Source: an uncultured Clostridia bacterium (GTDB taxonomy: Bacteria; Bacillota; Clostridia; Oscillospirales; Oscillospiraceae). From it: DNA of 6,500 nucleotides. The notes below the pieces were generated by a model that ran no database searches, was not told the DNA's origin, and saw nothing but the letters and a program-made list of their open reading frames with translations. The stretch spans positions 1 to 6,500 of the forward strand of contig CALZCW010000038.1 of assembly GCA_945635805.1 (NCBI GenBank). The letters run 5' to 3'. Positions 1 through 6,284 of this stretch are shown here, in pieces; position 1 is the stretch's first letter, and each line of letters starts with the position of its first letter. A program made the translations under genes and the position numbers.

Positions 1-1261
1 GTACCCGCAGACCGCTGCCGACAAGCTCGGCAGTACCTTCGGTGGGGGGCAGCAGGCCCAGCAGGATCCGAAACAGGGTGGTTTTTCCACTGCCGGAAGG
101 ACCGACGACCGCCACGATCTCATTGGGCGCGATGGTCAGGTTCAGGTCCTCCAAGACACAGGCCCGGGTCCGGTAGGCAAAGGACAGATTCTCCAGATGC
201 AGGGAAATGGGACCCTGCCGCAGGCCCTCCGCCTCCTCCAGATGGTCCAGCGTTTCCCGCGGGAGATCAAAAATCGCCATAATACGCTGGGCGCTGACGG
301 TACACTCGATGGCCGAGGGCACCAGCTTGATGAGGGAGGTCAGCGCGCTGGAGAGATAGCCCGCCAACTGGATAAAGAGGACCATAGTGCCGAAGTCGAT
401 GCGCCCGTCCCAGAGACGGAAAGCGCCCCAGCCCAGGCAGAGGTAGCTCACGAGCATACCCACGGTGGACAGCACCGAGGAGTTGAGGACGGAAAAACGG
501 TTAAAATTCATGGAGGTGCGGTAGTAGATGTCCTGCACCTGCTCCAGCCGGGAACGGAAAGCGCCCACAAGATTAAAGGCTTTGATGGACTGGGCGTTCT
601 GAAAGGCCTCTTCATGGAAAGCCATCATCCGGCTGTTGACGTCGCGGATCTCCTTGTTGAAGGAGCGCATTTTCCGCATCAGCGGACCGGCCACAACGAT
701 GGAAAGCGGTGCCGTCAGCAGGGCAATGAGGGCCATGGTGGGGTCATAGTAGACGATGACCGCCAGAGAGGCAAGAAACTGGGCCAGCTTGATGATGAGG
801 GTCGGCACCCAGCCCAGGACACTGGAAGCCACATTGGTCACGTCGGTGTTGATGCGCGAGAGCAGATCGCCGGAGTGGTACTGCTGGAGAGACTGCCAGT
901 CGGTGTTCATAAACGTGCCGAACACCTCGGCGCGAAGCTCGTTGGAGACGCGCAGGTTGATTTTTGCGGTGTAGCGGCTGACGAAGGCGTTGAGAACGAT
1001 ACTGGAGATGGAAAGCAGCACGACATAAATGCCGTTTTCCAGAACCTCCCAACCCTGCCGGGCGATGATATAATTGATCAAACGTTTACTCAGCAGTGCG
1101 GTGGCGAGGGTCAGGCCCGTGGTCAGCAGGCCAAGAAGCGTGAACAGCAGGATGGCCTTCCGGTAGGCGCGGGTGTGATGGTAGATCCAACGGGTCTCCC
1201 GGATGACCTCCCGCACTGAGCCGTCATGCAGTCGCTGATGCACTTTTCGGAAGAGATTCAT
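1..1261 (-). CDS. ABC exporter, fused permease and ATPase (N-terminal 420 residues, cut by window edge)
   Basis: This is an integral membrane exporter half-transporter: an N-terminal six-helix permease domain followed by a nucleotide-binding domain, likely working as a dimer. My reading of the minus strand gives an open frame from ATG at 1261 to the window edge, beginning MNLFRKVHQR. Hydrophobic segments are visible near residues 36-57, 77-95, 152-171, 175-192 and 262-280. The family motif GDLLSRINTDV (131-141) sits where exporter intracellular coupling helices carry it. The ATPase domain begins near 352, with an aromatic A-loop residue at Tyr363 and a Walker A GPSGSGKTT at 387-395 (Lys393). 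The Q-loop, ABC signature and Walker B would lie beyond the left edge. AGGAG at 1270-1274 is 8 bases from the ATG. It follows the second kinase by 38 bases, so a role in exporting a polysaccharide precursor, lipid-linked sugar or peptide is plausible, but the substrate cannot be told from the sequence. Confidence 0.93.
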   Translation of the reverse strand, partial: MNLFRKVHQRLHDGSVREVIRETRWIYHHTRAYRKAILLFTLLGLLTTGLTLATALLSKRLINYIIARQGWEVLENGIYVVLLSISSIVLNAFVSRYTAKINLRVSNELRAEVFGTFMNTDWQSLQQYHSGDLLSRINTDVTNVASSVLGWVPTLIIKLAQFLASLAVIVYYDPTMALIALLTAPLSIVVAGPLMRKMRSFNKEIRDVNSRMMAFHEEAFQNAQSIKAFNLVGAFRSRLEQVQDIYYRTSMNFNRFSVLNSSVLSTVGMLVSYLCLGWGAFRLWDGRIDFGTMVLFIQLAGYLSSALTSLIKLVPSAIECTVSAQRIMAIFDLPRETLDHLEEAEGLRQGPISLHLENLSFAYRTRACVLEDLNLTIAPNEIVAVVGPSGSGKTTLFRILLGLLPPTEGTAELVGSGLRV

Positions 1262-1269
1262 GGCGGCTT

Positions 1270-1274
1270 CTCCT
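1270..1274 (-). promoter_or_regulatory. Ribosome binding site of the ABC exporter gene
   Basis: AGGAG on the minus strand lies 8 bases before the ATG at 1261 and supports that start. The 38-base gap (1262-1299) is AT-rich, with TTAATTAA at 1283-1290. It shows no hairpin with a T-run, so read-through from the kinase gene is expected. Confidence 0.75.
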
Positions 1275-1299
1275 TTTTCTGTTTAATTAAGAATTAGTA

Positions 1300-2823
1300 T
1301 TATTCCTCCTCTTCGGAAGAAGCTGTTTCACTGATCTCACGGGTCAGTTCGTCGGCTGCGTCCGCTGCCTCGTCATAGCGGCTGCGTCCCTTGCTGTTGT
1401 AGGAACCATAGTATTTGTAGCCATAGCCGGAATGGTACTTGGAGCCGTAGCCGTAACGGTTGGTGCCCGCCTGGGTCTGATTCAGAACGCAGCCGATCAG
1501 CTCTACGTCGCTGGCTGCCAGGGTCTGAATGGAATTGAGAATCTGGGCGGTGCTTGCCAGGTCCTGGCGGACGACATATAAGGTAGCGTCGGCATATTTC
1601 GCGAAGGTGGCGGCATCGGACAGAATTCCTGCCGGCGGCGTGTCGATGATGATATAGTCCAGCTTTGACCGCAGCAGTTCCAGCACCTGGCGCAGCCGCG
1701 GCGTATCCAGCAGAGGCTGGGGCCGGTCGGTGGTCTCGTCGCCGGAAAGCAGCAGCAGCGTGGAATTGGGCACATTGAGCAGCCGGAAGTTCTTGGCGTT
1801 GCCGGACAGAATCTCCACCAGACCGTCAGAGGGCGCGTCCAGACCGACGCTTGCCTTGAGGGACTGCTTACGCAGGTCGCCGTCGATCAGGATCACCCGC
1901 TTGCCCTCGGAGGCCAGCGACAGGGCGAGATTCACCGAAACGGTGGTTTTACCCTCGTTTGGCAGTGTGCTGGTAACAAGCAGGATCTTGGCGTCCCTCT
2001 CCTTGAGGATCTTCTGCATACGGACCCGCAGATTGCGGATGGACTCATTAAAGGCGCTGCTGACTCTGGGATTGGTGATGGTCAAGGTCAGATTGGCTTT
2101 CGTTGTGCGCTTTTTCAGCTTCACGGCGGGAATGTAGGCCAGACATTTCAAATTCACCAGCTTCCGCAGATCCTCCGCAGCATGGACGGTTTTTCGCGTC
2201 AGGGAGAGCAGAAAAATCACCAGAACACAGACAACAAAGGTGATGGCGGCGAAGGTCAGGGCGGAAGAAAACGCGTTGTTGGCGTTATCGGGCGTTGTTG
2301 GCGGCTCCAGAGGAATGTTGATGATGTGAATCTGAGTGTCGCCCAAAATACTGCTTGCCGCCTGGGGATAGATGGTGATGGCGGCATTCATGATGTCGAA
2401 GGCGTCCTGTGGGGAGTAGGCCGTAGCAGTCATGGTGAACAGGCCGGCGTCGGCAGTGGATGTAGCGGTGATAGAGTTGGCTGGGATGGACTTGCCCAGC
2501 TCCAGTTCCAGAAGCATCTTGGTGTTTTCACTGCGAATGATGTAGGGAAAGGTTTGGGAGAGGGTGGCTGCGGCAGAGCTGTCCAGCCAGTTGCTCCGGG
2601 TGCCGATGTCGGTGGTGGAGGCGTAGCTGGCCTGAACGGAGAACACCACGGAGGAGGAGTAGACAGGCTGATAGGAGCTGTCTAAACGGTAATAACGGAA
2701 GGCTCCGACGGCCAGAGCAAGAATCAGGGCGATCCATATCAGACGCTTGGCCGCGTTGATGAAATTATGCAGAATGACGGCAAAGTTAATATCAAGGCCG
2801 GAGCTGCTGCGTTCTTCCTCCAT
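1300..2823 (-). CDS. Fused Wzz-type chain-length domain and bacterial tyrosine kinase (second of the pair)
   Basis: This 507-residue polysaccharide co-polymerase/BY-kinase would autophosphorylate tyrosines in its tail and so control polymer assembly at the inner face of the membrane. The order is TM1 about 27-43, an external domain about 44-184, a Pro-rich stretch PLEPPTTP (171-178) as in Wzz proteins, TM2 about 186-207, then the kinase. The kinase shows the EX2RX2R oligomerisation motif at Glu260/Arg263/Arg266, Walker A STLPNEGKTT (285-294, Lys292), Walker A' ILIDGDLRK (311-319, Asp314 and Asp316) and Walker B IIIDTPP (391-397, Asp394). The tail has nine tyrosines between 457 and 483, then an acidic end (SSEEEE). 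The length is close to CapA plus CapB joined and much shorter than proteobacterial Wzc (about 720). Its ATG shares a base with the stop of the first kinase (TGATG), suggesting translational coupling. It resembles its neighbour around the Walker motifs but has diverged widely, so the duplication is old. Confidence 0.93.
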   Translation of the reverse strand: MEEERSSSGLDINFAVILHNFINAAKRLIWIALILALAVGAFRYYRLDSSYQPVYSSSVVFSVQASYASTTDIGTRSNWLDSSAAATLSQTFPYIIRSENTKMLLELELGKSIPANSITATSTADAGLFTMTATAYSPQDAFDIMNAAITIYPQAASSILGDTQIHIINIPLEPPTTPDNANNAFSSALTFAAITFVVCVLVIFLLSLTRKTVHAAEDLRKLVNLKCLAYIPAVKLKKRTTKANLTLTITNPRVSSAFNESIRNLRVRMQKILKERDAKILLVTSTLPNEGKTTVSVNLALSLASEGKRVILIDGDLRKQSLKASVGLDAPSDGLVEILSGNAKNFRLLNVPNSTLLLLSGDETTDRPQPLLDTPRLRQVLELLRSKLDYIIIDTPPAGILSDAATFAKYADATLYVVRQDLASTAQILNSIQTLAASDVELIGCVLNQTQAGTNRYGYGSKYHSGYGYKYYGSYNSKGRSRYDEAADAADELTREISETASSEEEE

Positions 2824-4307
2824 CAGTTCTCCACCTCCTTCTCAGCGGACTTTTTGCTCTTGCTGCGACCGTAGCCATAACCATAGCCATAACCGTAACC
2901 GTAGCCGTAGCCGTAGCCATAACCATAGCTGCCGACCGAAAGACTGATGGAATGGAAGGACCGGACATTATTGAGCACGAAGCCCATAAAATCAGAATGA
3001 GCGTCATTGAGAGAGTCGATGGCGTCGTTGATGGAAATTGCGGGGACCAGATCCTGACGCACAACCAGGAGAGAGGCGTCAGCCACTTCGGCGATGACCT
3101 CCGCATCGGCAAACATGCCAAGAGGCGGCGTGTCAACGATGATATAGCTGTACTGCTTGCGCAGTGCCTCCAAAATCGGCCGGAAAGAATCGGGGGAGAA
3201 GGTCTCTGCCTTGTGACGTCGGATCCCTTCGGCAAAAAGAACGTCGAGACTGCAATGCTCCAGGCGCACGACCGCGTCCTTGAGAGATTGGTCGGTAAAG
3301 CCCCGGGTCATCAGGGCACCGAAGTCCTTGCCGTGGGCCACCGAATGCTCAAATACCAGTTGCTGGGCGGGCTTGCGCAGGTCCGCGTCCAGCAGCAGTA
3401 CCCGGTGGTGCTTCTCGGCCAGAGACAGGGCGAGATTGGCGGCAATGGTGGATTTTCCCTCATTTTCGCTGCAACTGGTCACAAGAAAGACCTGCTTTCC
3501 CTGCTTCTCATGGGCGCGCTCCAGAAAGACCCGGAGCTGGTGGATGGTCTCCGTGTAATAAAAACTGATGGTGGGATTGGTGATCAGCAGAGAGGACTTC
3601 TTGCGCTTCCAAAGGCTCTGGAGGGTGCGGTTTTTCCGCTCGTGGCAGATTGTGGTTAACAGCTTGCCGTCAATCTGCCGTTTGGCACCGCTGGGCGTCT
3701 GCACCGTGTCTGCTTGAATGGACATCATGACCAGCAGCGCGATCATCAGCACCGCGCCGATGGGGGCGGAAAGGGTCAGCAGCTTACTGCGGGAGGTAGA
3801 GCCATTGGGCGTTGTGCTGATGGTGGGGCCGTTGATATTGTCCAAAACCATGGAGGAGAATACGTTCTGGGAATATGCGCCGTGACAGTTGATAATGGCC
3901 AGAGCACCCTTGTAAGCCAGCTCCGGCGAACTGGCGGTCACATCCATAATCAGAATATTGGTGTTGTCCGGAACGCTGACCGTCACCGTGGCGGGAAAGC
4001 TGCTCATGCTCATGCGTTCGGCAGCCGCCTGGCGCACCAGATCACTGGAGAGAAGGGTGGCAAACTGTTCGGCTACGGTATCTGTGGCGGCGACGGTGGC
4101 ACTGGTGGCGCTGGCGCTGCTGCGGGCGGTAAGGGAAAAGGTAACGGAGCTGGTATAGGTAGGCGTCATGGCCAGACCCTGGGCCAGATAGACTGTCATC
4201 ACTGCAATTAGCGCAGCAAGGATAACCATCCAAAAGTACCGCAGGACAAAGCGGAGAATACATAACAGGTCGAAATCAGACCATTCAATGTGCTTTTTCT
4301 CTTCCAT
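2823..4307 (-). CDS. Fused Wzz-type chain-length domain and bacterial tyrosine kinase with (Tyr-Gly)10 tail (first of the pair)
   Basis: This 494-residue BY-kinase fusion has the same plan as its downstream neighbour: TM1 about 20-42, a short external domain about 43-174, TM2 about 175-197, then the cytoplasmic kinase. Visible motifs are Walker A SCSENEGKST (278-287, Lys285), Walker A' LLLDADLRKP (304-313, Asp307 and Asp309) and Walker B YIIVDTPP (388-395, Asp392). Two departures stand out. The oligomerisation motif reads Glu253-x2-His256-x2-Arg259, with His in place of the first Arg. The Walker A has Glu281 where Pro is common in this family. The tail is an exact run of ten Tyr-Gly pairs (461-480) followed by a basic stretch (RSKSKK). 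AAGGAG at 4313-4318 supports the ATG at 4307. Role: autophosphorylating control of polysaccharide length and export, probably countered by the CpsB-like phosphatase upstream. The assignment is firm; the polymer is unknown. Confidence 0.93.
   Translation of the reverse strand: MEEKKHIEWSDFDLLCILRFVLRYFWMVILAALIAVMTVYLAQGLAMTPTYTSSVTFSLTARSSASATSATVAATDTVAEQFATLLSSDLVRQAAAERMSMSSFPATVTVSVPDNTNILIMDVTASSPELAYKGALAIINCHGAYSQNVFSSMVLDNINGPTISTTPNGSTSRSKLLTLSAPIGAVLMIALLVMMSIQADTVQTPSGAKRQIDGKLLTTICHERKNRTLQSLWKRKKSSLLITNPTISFYYTETIHQLRVFLERAHEKQGKQVFLVTSCSENEGKSTIAANLALSLAEKHHRVLLLDADLRKPAQQLVFEHSVAHGKDFGALMTRGFTDQSLKDAVVRLEHCSLDVLFAEGIRRHKAETFSPDSFRPILEALRKQYSYIIVDTPPLGMFADAEVIAEVADASLLVVRQDLVPAISINDAIDSLNDAHSDFMGFVLNNVRSFHSISLSVGSYGYGYGYGYGYGYGYGYGYGRSKSKKSAEKEVEN
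2834..2839 (-). promoter_or_regulatory. Strong ribosome binding site inside the end of the first kinase gene
   Basis: AGGAGG on the minus strand lies 10 bases before the ATG at 2823, inside codons for the last residues of the upstream kinase (KEVEN). With the overlapping TGATG stop/start at 2821-2825 it fixes the start of the second kinase and points to coupled translation. Confidence 0.8.
2868..2927 (-). repeat. Tyr-Gly coding hexamer repeat, ten units
   Basis: Ten consecutive TAY-GGY units encode the (Tyr-Gly)10 tail of the first kinase. The third positions vary, so it is not a pure microsatellite. However, a 19-base block (2869-2887) is repeated exactly at 2911-2929, 42 bases apart. Slippage or recombination between the two would remove or add 14 residues (seven Tyr-Gly pairs) in frame. 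Confidence 0.9.
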
Positions 4308-4312
4308 AGCTT

Positions 4313-4318
4313 CTCCTT
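4313..4318 (-). promoter_or_regulatory. Ribosome binding site of the first kinase, overlapping the preceding stop codon
   Basis: AAGGAG on the minus strand lies 5 bases before the ATG at 4307 and overlaps the TAA stop (4317-4319) of the Ig-like protein gene. The two genes are 9 bases apart, so tight operon packing and coupled translation are likely. Confidence 0.75.
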
Positions 4319-5150
4319 ACTCGACCACGACGGTCAGGATTACGTTGTAGGTCAGGCCCCCGGCGTTGGTATAAGAATAGGTGACATCATAGCAGCCGCG
4401 GGTGGAAAGATCCAGACTGCTGGTGTCAATGTTGATATCGTTAAAATCCACGCTTTGGCCGCTGGAGGCCTCCTTGGCGCTGACGATGTAGCCGCGCAGG
4501 GTCTCCTCATCCAACTGGGTATCTGCGTCAGCGTAGATCAGATACTCAGAAAGGCGGATGACCGGATGGCGGGAGGTCACATTCTCAATGGTGACGGTCA
4601 TCGTCGCCACGGCGGTGTCACCGGAGGAGTTGGTGACCTGCACGGTGATGGGATACAGTCCCTTTTCCGAGCTGCTGACAGAGGAGGCAGCCACCCGGAT
4701 ACGCTGGCTGATGTCGCCGTCGATGCTGTCAGTGGCCGTCAGCCGGTCCGACAGGGAAATGATGCTGTTGAGGTTGTAGATCAGCGGCTGCGACAGAGAA
4801 AATCTGGGCTTGCTGTAGTCGGTATAGGTGACGCTGCGGCTGTAAGTGCAGACGTTGGAGGAGGAATCAAAGACCGCATACTGGATCATGGCGGTATTGG
4901 AGCCGTAGAGCTGGGACACCTTGCGCACGACGATGCGGTCGGTCAGATCGCCGTCCACATTGTCCGTCGCCGTCAGACCGGCGCACAGCTCTCTGTCGGT
5001 GGCGGTAACGCTGACCTCCAACGGCGTACCGTCGCAGAGGATCGTGGGCGCTTCCCGGTCCACCATGAGCCGGTCATAGCAGAAAAAGGCGCAGAATACC
5101 ACTGAGACGACAAGAAACAGGACGATCAGAATGATTTGAAGATTTTTCAT
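4317..5150 (-). CDS. Membrane-anchored protein with bacterial Ig-like (DUF5011-type) repeats
   Basis: A 277-residue protein with one N-terminal hydrophobic helix (about 5-24), no lipobox that I trust, and the rest predicted outside the cell. Two repeats carry the same acidic signature: TDNVDGDLTDRI at 62-73 and TDSIDGDISQRI at 140-151. Both are followed by beta-rich sequence ending in strands such as IQYAVFDSSSNV and VQVTNSSGD. This pattern is typical of DUF5011/HYR-like Ig folds in surface proteins. A third region (about 195-277) is beta-rich but lacks the DGD signature. The start at 5150 is backed by GAGGA at 5157-5161. It sits 27 bases after the phosphatase and 9 before the first kinase. 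No catalytic motif is seen. A role as an external partner of the Wzz domains, or in holding or guiding polymer at the surface, is inference from position only. Confidence 0.85.
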   Translation of the reverse strand: MKNLQIILIVLFLVVSVVFCAFFCYDRLMVDREAPTILCDGTPLEVSVTATDRELCAGLTATDNVDGDLTDRIVVRKVSQLYGSNTAMIQYAVFDSSSNVCTYSRSVTYTDYSKPRFSLSQPLIYNLNSIISLSDRLTATDSIDGDISQRIRVAASSVSSSEKGLYPITVQVTNSSGDTAVATMTVTIENVTSRHPVIRLSEYLIYADADTQLDEETLRGYIVSAKEASSGQSVDFNDINIDTSSLDLSTRGCYDVTYSYTNAGGLTYNVILTVVVE

Positions 5151-5177
5151 ATGGCTTCCTCTTTGTTTGGCGAGTGC

Positions 5178-5936
5178 CTATATTTCCTTTTCCGGCACGG
5201 GGATGGGCCGGTCCTGAATGATACGCCGGGGGTTTTTCTCAAGCAAAAGCTCCGTATACTGGGGCGGCACGAGACGCTTCAGCACCGGCAGCAGGGATTG
5301 AAAGCCGGAGGGGCGGTAGTAGGTGTCATGGGCGTCGCTGGCAATGACGTGGGCAATGCCGGAGGTGAGCAGATGTACGCCTGCTCTTTGGGCACCGGAA
5401 CCCAGGCGGCCCAGAATACTGCCTTTGTTGAGCTGGATCACATAGCCTGCGGCGAACCATTCCACCGCCAGGCGCGGGTTTTCCTGCACGCAGCGGTAGC
5501 GTTCCGGGTGAGCCACCACGGGGATGTAGCCGCAGCGGGAGATCGTGGCCAGTGCAGTGGTGATGGCACTGCCGGGAGAGCCGAAATCGAATTCCACCAG
5601 AAGATAGCGGGAGTGATTCAGCGTTACCACTTGCTTGTTTTCCAAAAGCTGCCGCAGATTGGAAGGCTGGGCAAACAACTCCGCCCCGGGCAGGACCTCG
5701 ATGGGAATGTGATGCTGCTTCAGCAGGGCGCGGAACATGGAGAGGCGCTCGGTGTAGCTCCGGCCCCGGTAGTTGCCGTTGCGACACCCACGCACGCCGA
5801 AAAGATTGGAGTGGGGCGTGGCGACGATGGTTTTTACCCCGCTGCGGTAGGCATGTTCGGCCATGGCGCAGGCGATGTGGGCGTTTTCCGCGCCGTCGTC
5901 CACCCAGGGAATGATATGGCAATGCAGGTCAATCAT
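5178..5936 (-). CDS. cpsB: CpsB/YwqE-family PHP-domain protein-tyrosine phosphatase
   Basis: A 252-residue metal-dependent phosphatase of the PHP superfamily that removes phosphate from the tyrosine-rich tails of BY-kinases in Gram-positive capsule systems. Metal-ligand motifs appear in the expected order: DLHCHIIPWVDDG (3-15; His5, His7, Asp13/Asp14), TPH (40-42), PGAE (83-86, Glu86), VEFDF (114-118), VVAHPERY (140-147, His143) and SDAH (200-203, Asp201, His203). I chose the ATG at 5936 over an in-frame ATG at 5969: CGGAGG lies 5 bases upstream of it, the protein then begins MIDLHCH as CpsB proteins do, and the upstream ATG has no ribosome site and lies only about ten bases past the likely transcription start. 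The gene heads the operon, 27 bases before the Ig-like protein gene. The family is certain; action on the two downstream kinases is inferred from context. The symbol follows the streptococcal homologue. Confidence 0.93.
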   Translation of the reverse strand: MIDLHCHIIPWVDDGAENAHIACAMAEHAYRSGVKTIVATPHSNLFGVRGCRNGNYRGRSYTERLSMFRALLKQHHIPIEVLPGAELFAQPSNLRQLLENKQVVTLNHSRYLLVEFDFGSPGSAITTALATISRCGYIPVVAHPERYRCVQENPRLAVEWFAAGYVIQLNKGSILGRLGSGAQRAGVHLLTSGIAHVIASDAHDTYYRPSGFQSLLPVLKRLVPPQYTELLLEKNPRRIIQDRPIPVPEKEI

Positions 5937-5941
5937 AAATG

Positions 5942-5947
5942 CCTCCG
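5942..5947 (-). promoter_or_regulatory. Ribosome binding site deciding the cpsB start
   Basis: CGGAGG on the minus strand lies 5 bases before the ATG at 5936. Nothing similar precedes the in-frame ATG at 5969, so the shorter protein is preferred. Confidence 0.75.
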
Positions 5948-5986
5948 CTGTATTCGTATACCTCTCCATAATTATAATACATTAGT

Positions 5987-6015
5987 AATATAGCACAGTA
6001 TCCCGTCTATTTCAA
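5987..6015 (-). promoter_or_regulatory. Predicted sigma-70/SigA promoter of the polysaccharide operon, with extended -10
   Basis: On the minus strand TTGAAA (6010-6015) is followed after exactly 17 bases by TATATT (5987-5992), with TGC just before it, an extended -10 (TGn). Each hexamer matches consensus at five of six positions. Transcription would start near 5980, giving a leader of about 45 bases before the cpsB ATG. A further TATAAT at 5971-5976 lacks a good -35 at the right distance. Confidence 0.7.
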
Positions 6016-6082
6016 CAAGAAAATCATGTATCTACCATCCTCAAGCCTCCGTCCCTGTCCGCTGCACCTTCAATGGCGCTGT

Positions 6083-6095
6083 TAGGGGCGGACGA
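6083..6095 (+). repeat. Partial copy of the GGGGCGGACGA intergenic element
   Basis: TAGGGGCGGACGA here is identical to the first 13 bases of the complete hairpin copy at 6128-6155, but the right arm (GTCCGCCC) is lost, so it cannot fold the same way. It looks like a decayed or truncated copy. Confidence 0.6.
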
Positions 6096-6127
6096 TTTAT
6101 CTGCTGTACTACTACCGTTAGTATCTG

Positions 6128-6155
6128 TAGGGGCGGACGACTCTGTCCGCCCTTA
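6128..6155 (+). repeat. Complete palindromic copy of the GGGGCGGACGA element
   Basis: GGGCGGAC (6131-6138) and GTCCGCCC (6145-6152) are perfect inverted arms around a 6-base loop GACTCT. The stem extends through one G-T wobble and two further pairs to TAG...TTA, about 11 pairs in all. No T-run follows on either strand, which argues against an intrinsic terminator. Confidence 0.8.
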
Positions 6156-6180
6156 GGCTGCCACAGGTAGCCTCGTGACT

Positions 6181-6198
6181 AAGAGCTAAGGGCTAAGG
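6181..6198 (+). repeat. 7-base tandem repeat (GCTAAGG x2)
   Basis: GCTAAGG occurs at 6185-6191 and again directly at 6192-6198, preceded by the related AAGA. The unit length matches the heptamer repeat at 6261-6284 but the unit sequence differs. Confidence 0.55.
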
Positions 6199-6207
6199 GT
6201 GAATGAC

Positions 6208-6229
6208 GGATGTGTCTGCTTCGCAGACA
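6208..6229 (+). repeat. Hairpin repeat A: GGATGTGT followed by a GC-capped stem
   Basis: TGTCTGC (6213-6219) and GCAGACA (6223-6229) form a perfect 7-pair stem with loop TTC. The preceding GGATGTGT (6208-6215) recurs at 6284-6291 before another hairpin, so the two are diverged copies of one unit. Confidence 0.65.
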
Positions 6230-6260
6230 ATTCAAAGCGGTTTTCAGGGAGCAATGAATG

Positions 6261-6284
6261 GTGAACAACGAACAGTGAACAGTG
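6261..6284 (+). repeat. 7-base tandem repeat, three units of GTGAACA type
   Basis: GTGAACA, ACGAACA and GTGAACA follow one another at 6261-6281, then GTG. The middle unit differs at two positions. The array sits between hairpin repeats A and B. Confidence 0.7.

Noticed and set aside
197..1219. Long plus-strand open frame opposite the ABC exporter
   Set aside because: It is antisense to a gene with clear exporter and Walker A motifs. Its product is rich in His, Gly, Gln and Asp with no family motif, as expected from the opposite strand of GC-biased coding DNA.
2868..2929. CRISPR-like or non-coding repeat array
   Set aside because: The short hexamers are in frame and encode the Tyr-Gly tail of the kinase; there are no spacers.
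2182..5105. Several plus-strand open frames of 165-271 codons opposite the kinase and Ig-like genes
   Set aside because: All overlap well-supported minus-strand genes, have no ribosome sites I trust and encode low-complexity Gly/His/Asp-rich products. They are shadows.
5971..5976. Second -10 box (TATAAT) closer to cpsB
   Set aside because: The sequence at the proper -35 distance (ACTGTG) is a poor match, while the box at 5987-5992 has a near-consensus -35 and extended -10.
5136..5993. Plus-strand open frame opposite cpsB
   Set aside because: The minus strand carries every metal-ligand motif of the PHP phosphatase in order; the plus frame has none of any family.
6128..6155. Hairpin as a rho-independent terminator
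   Set aside because: The stem is strong, but neither strand has a T-run directly after it.
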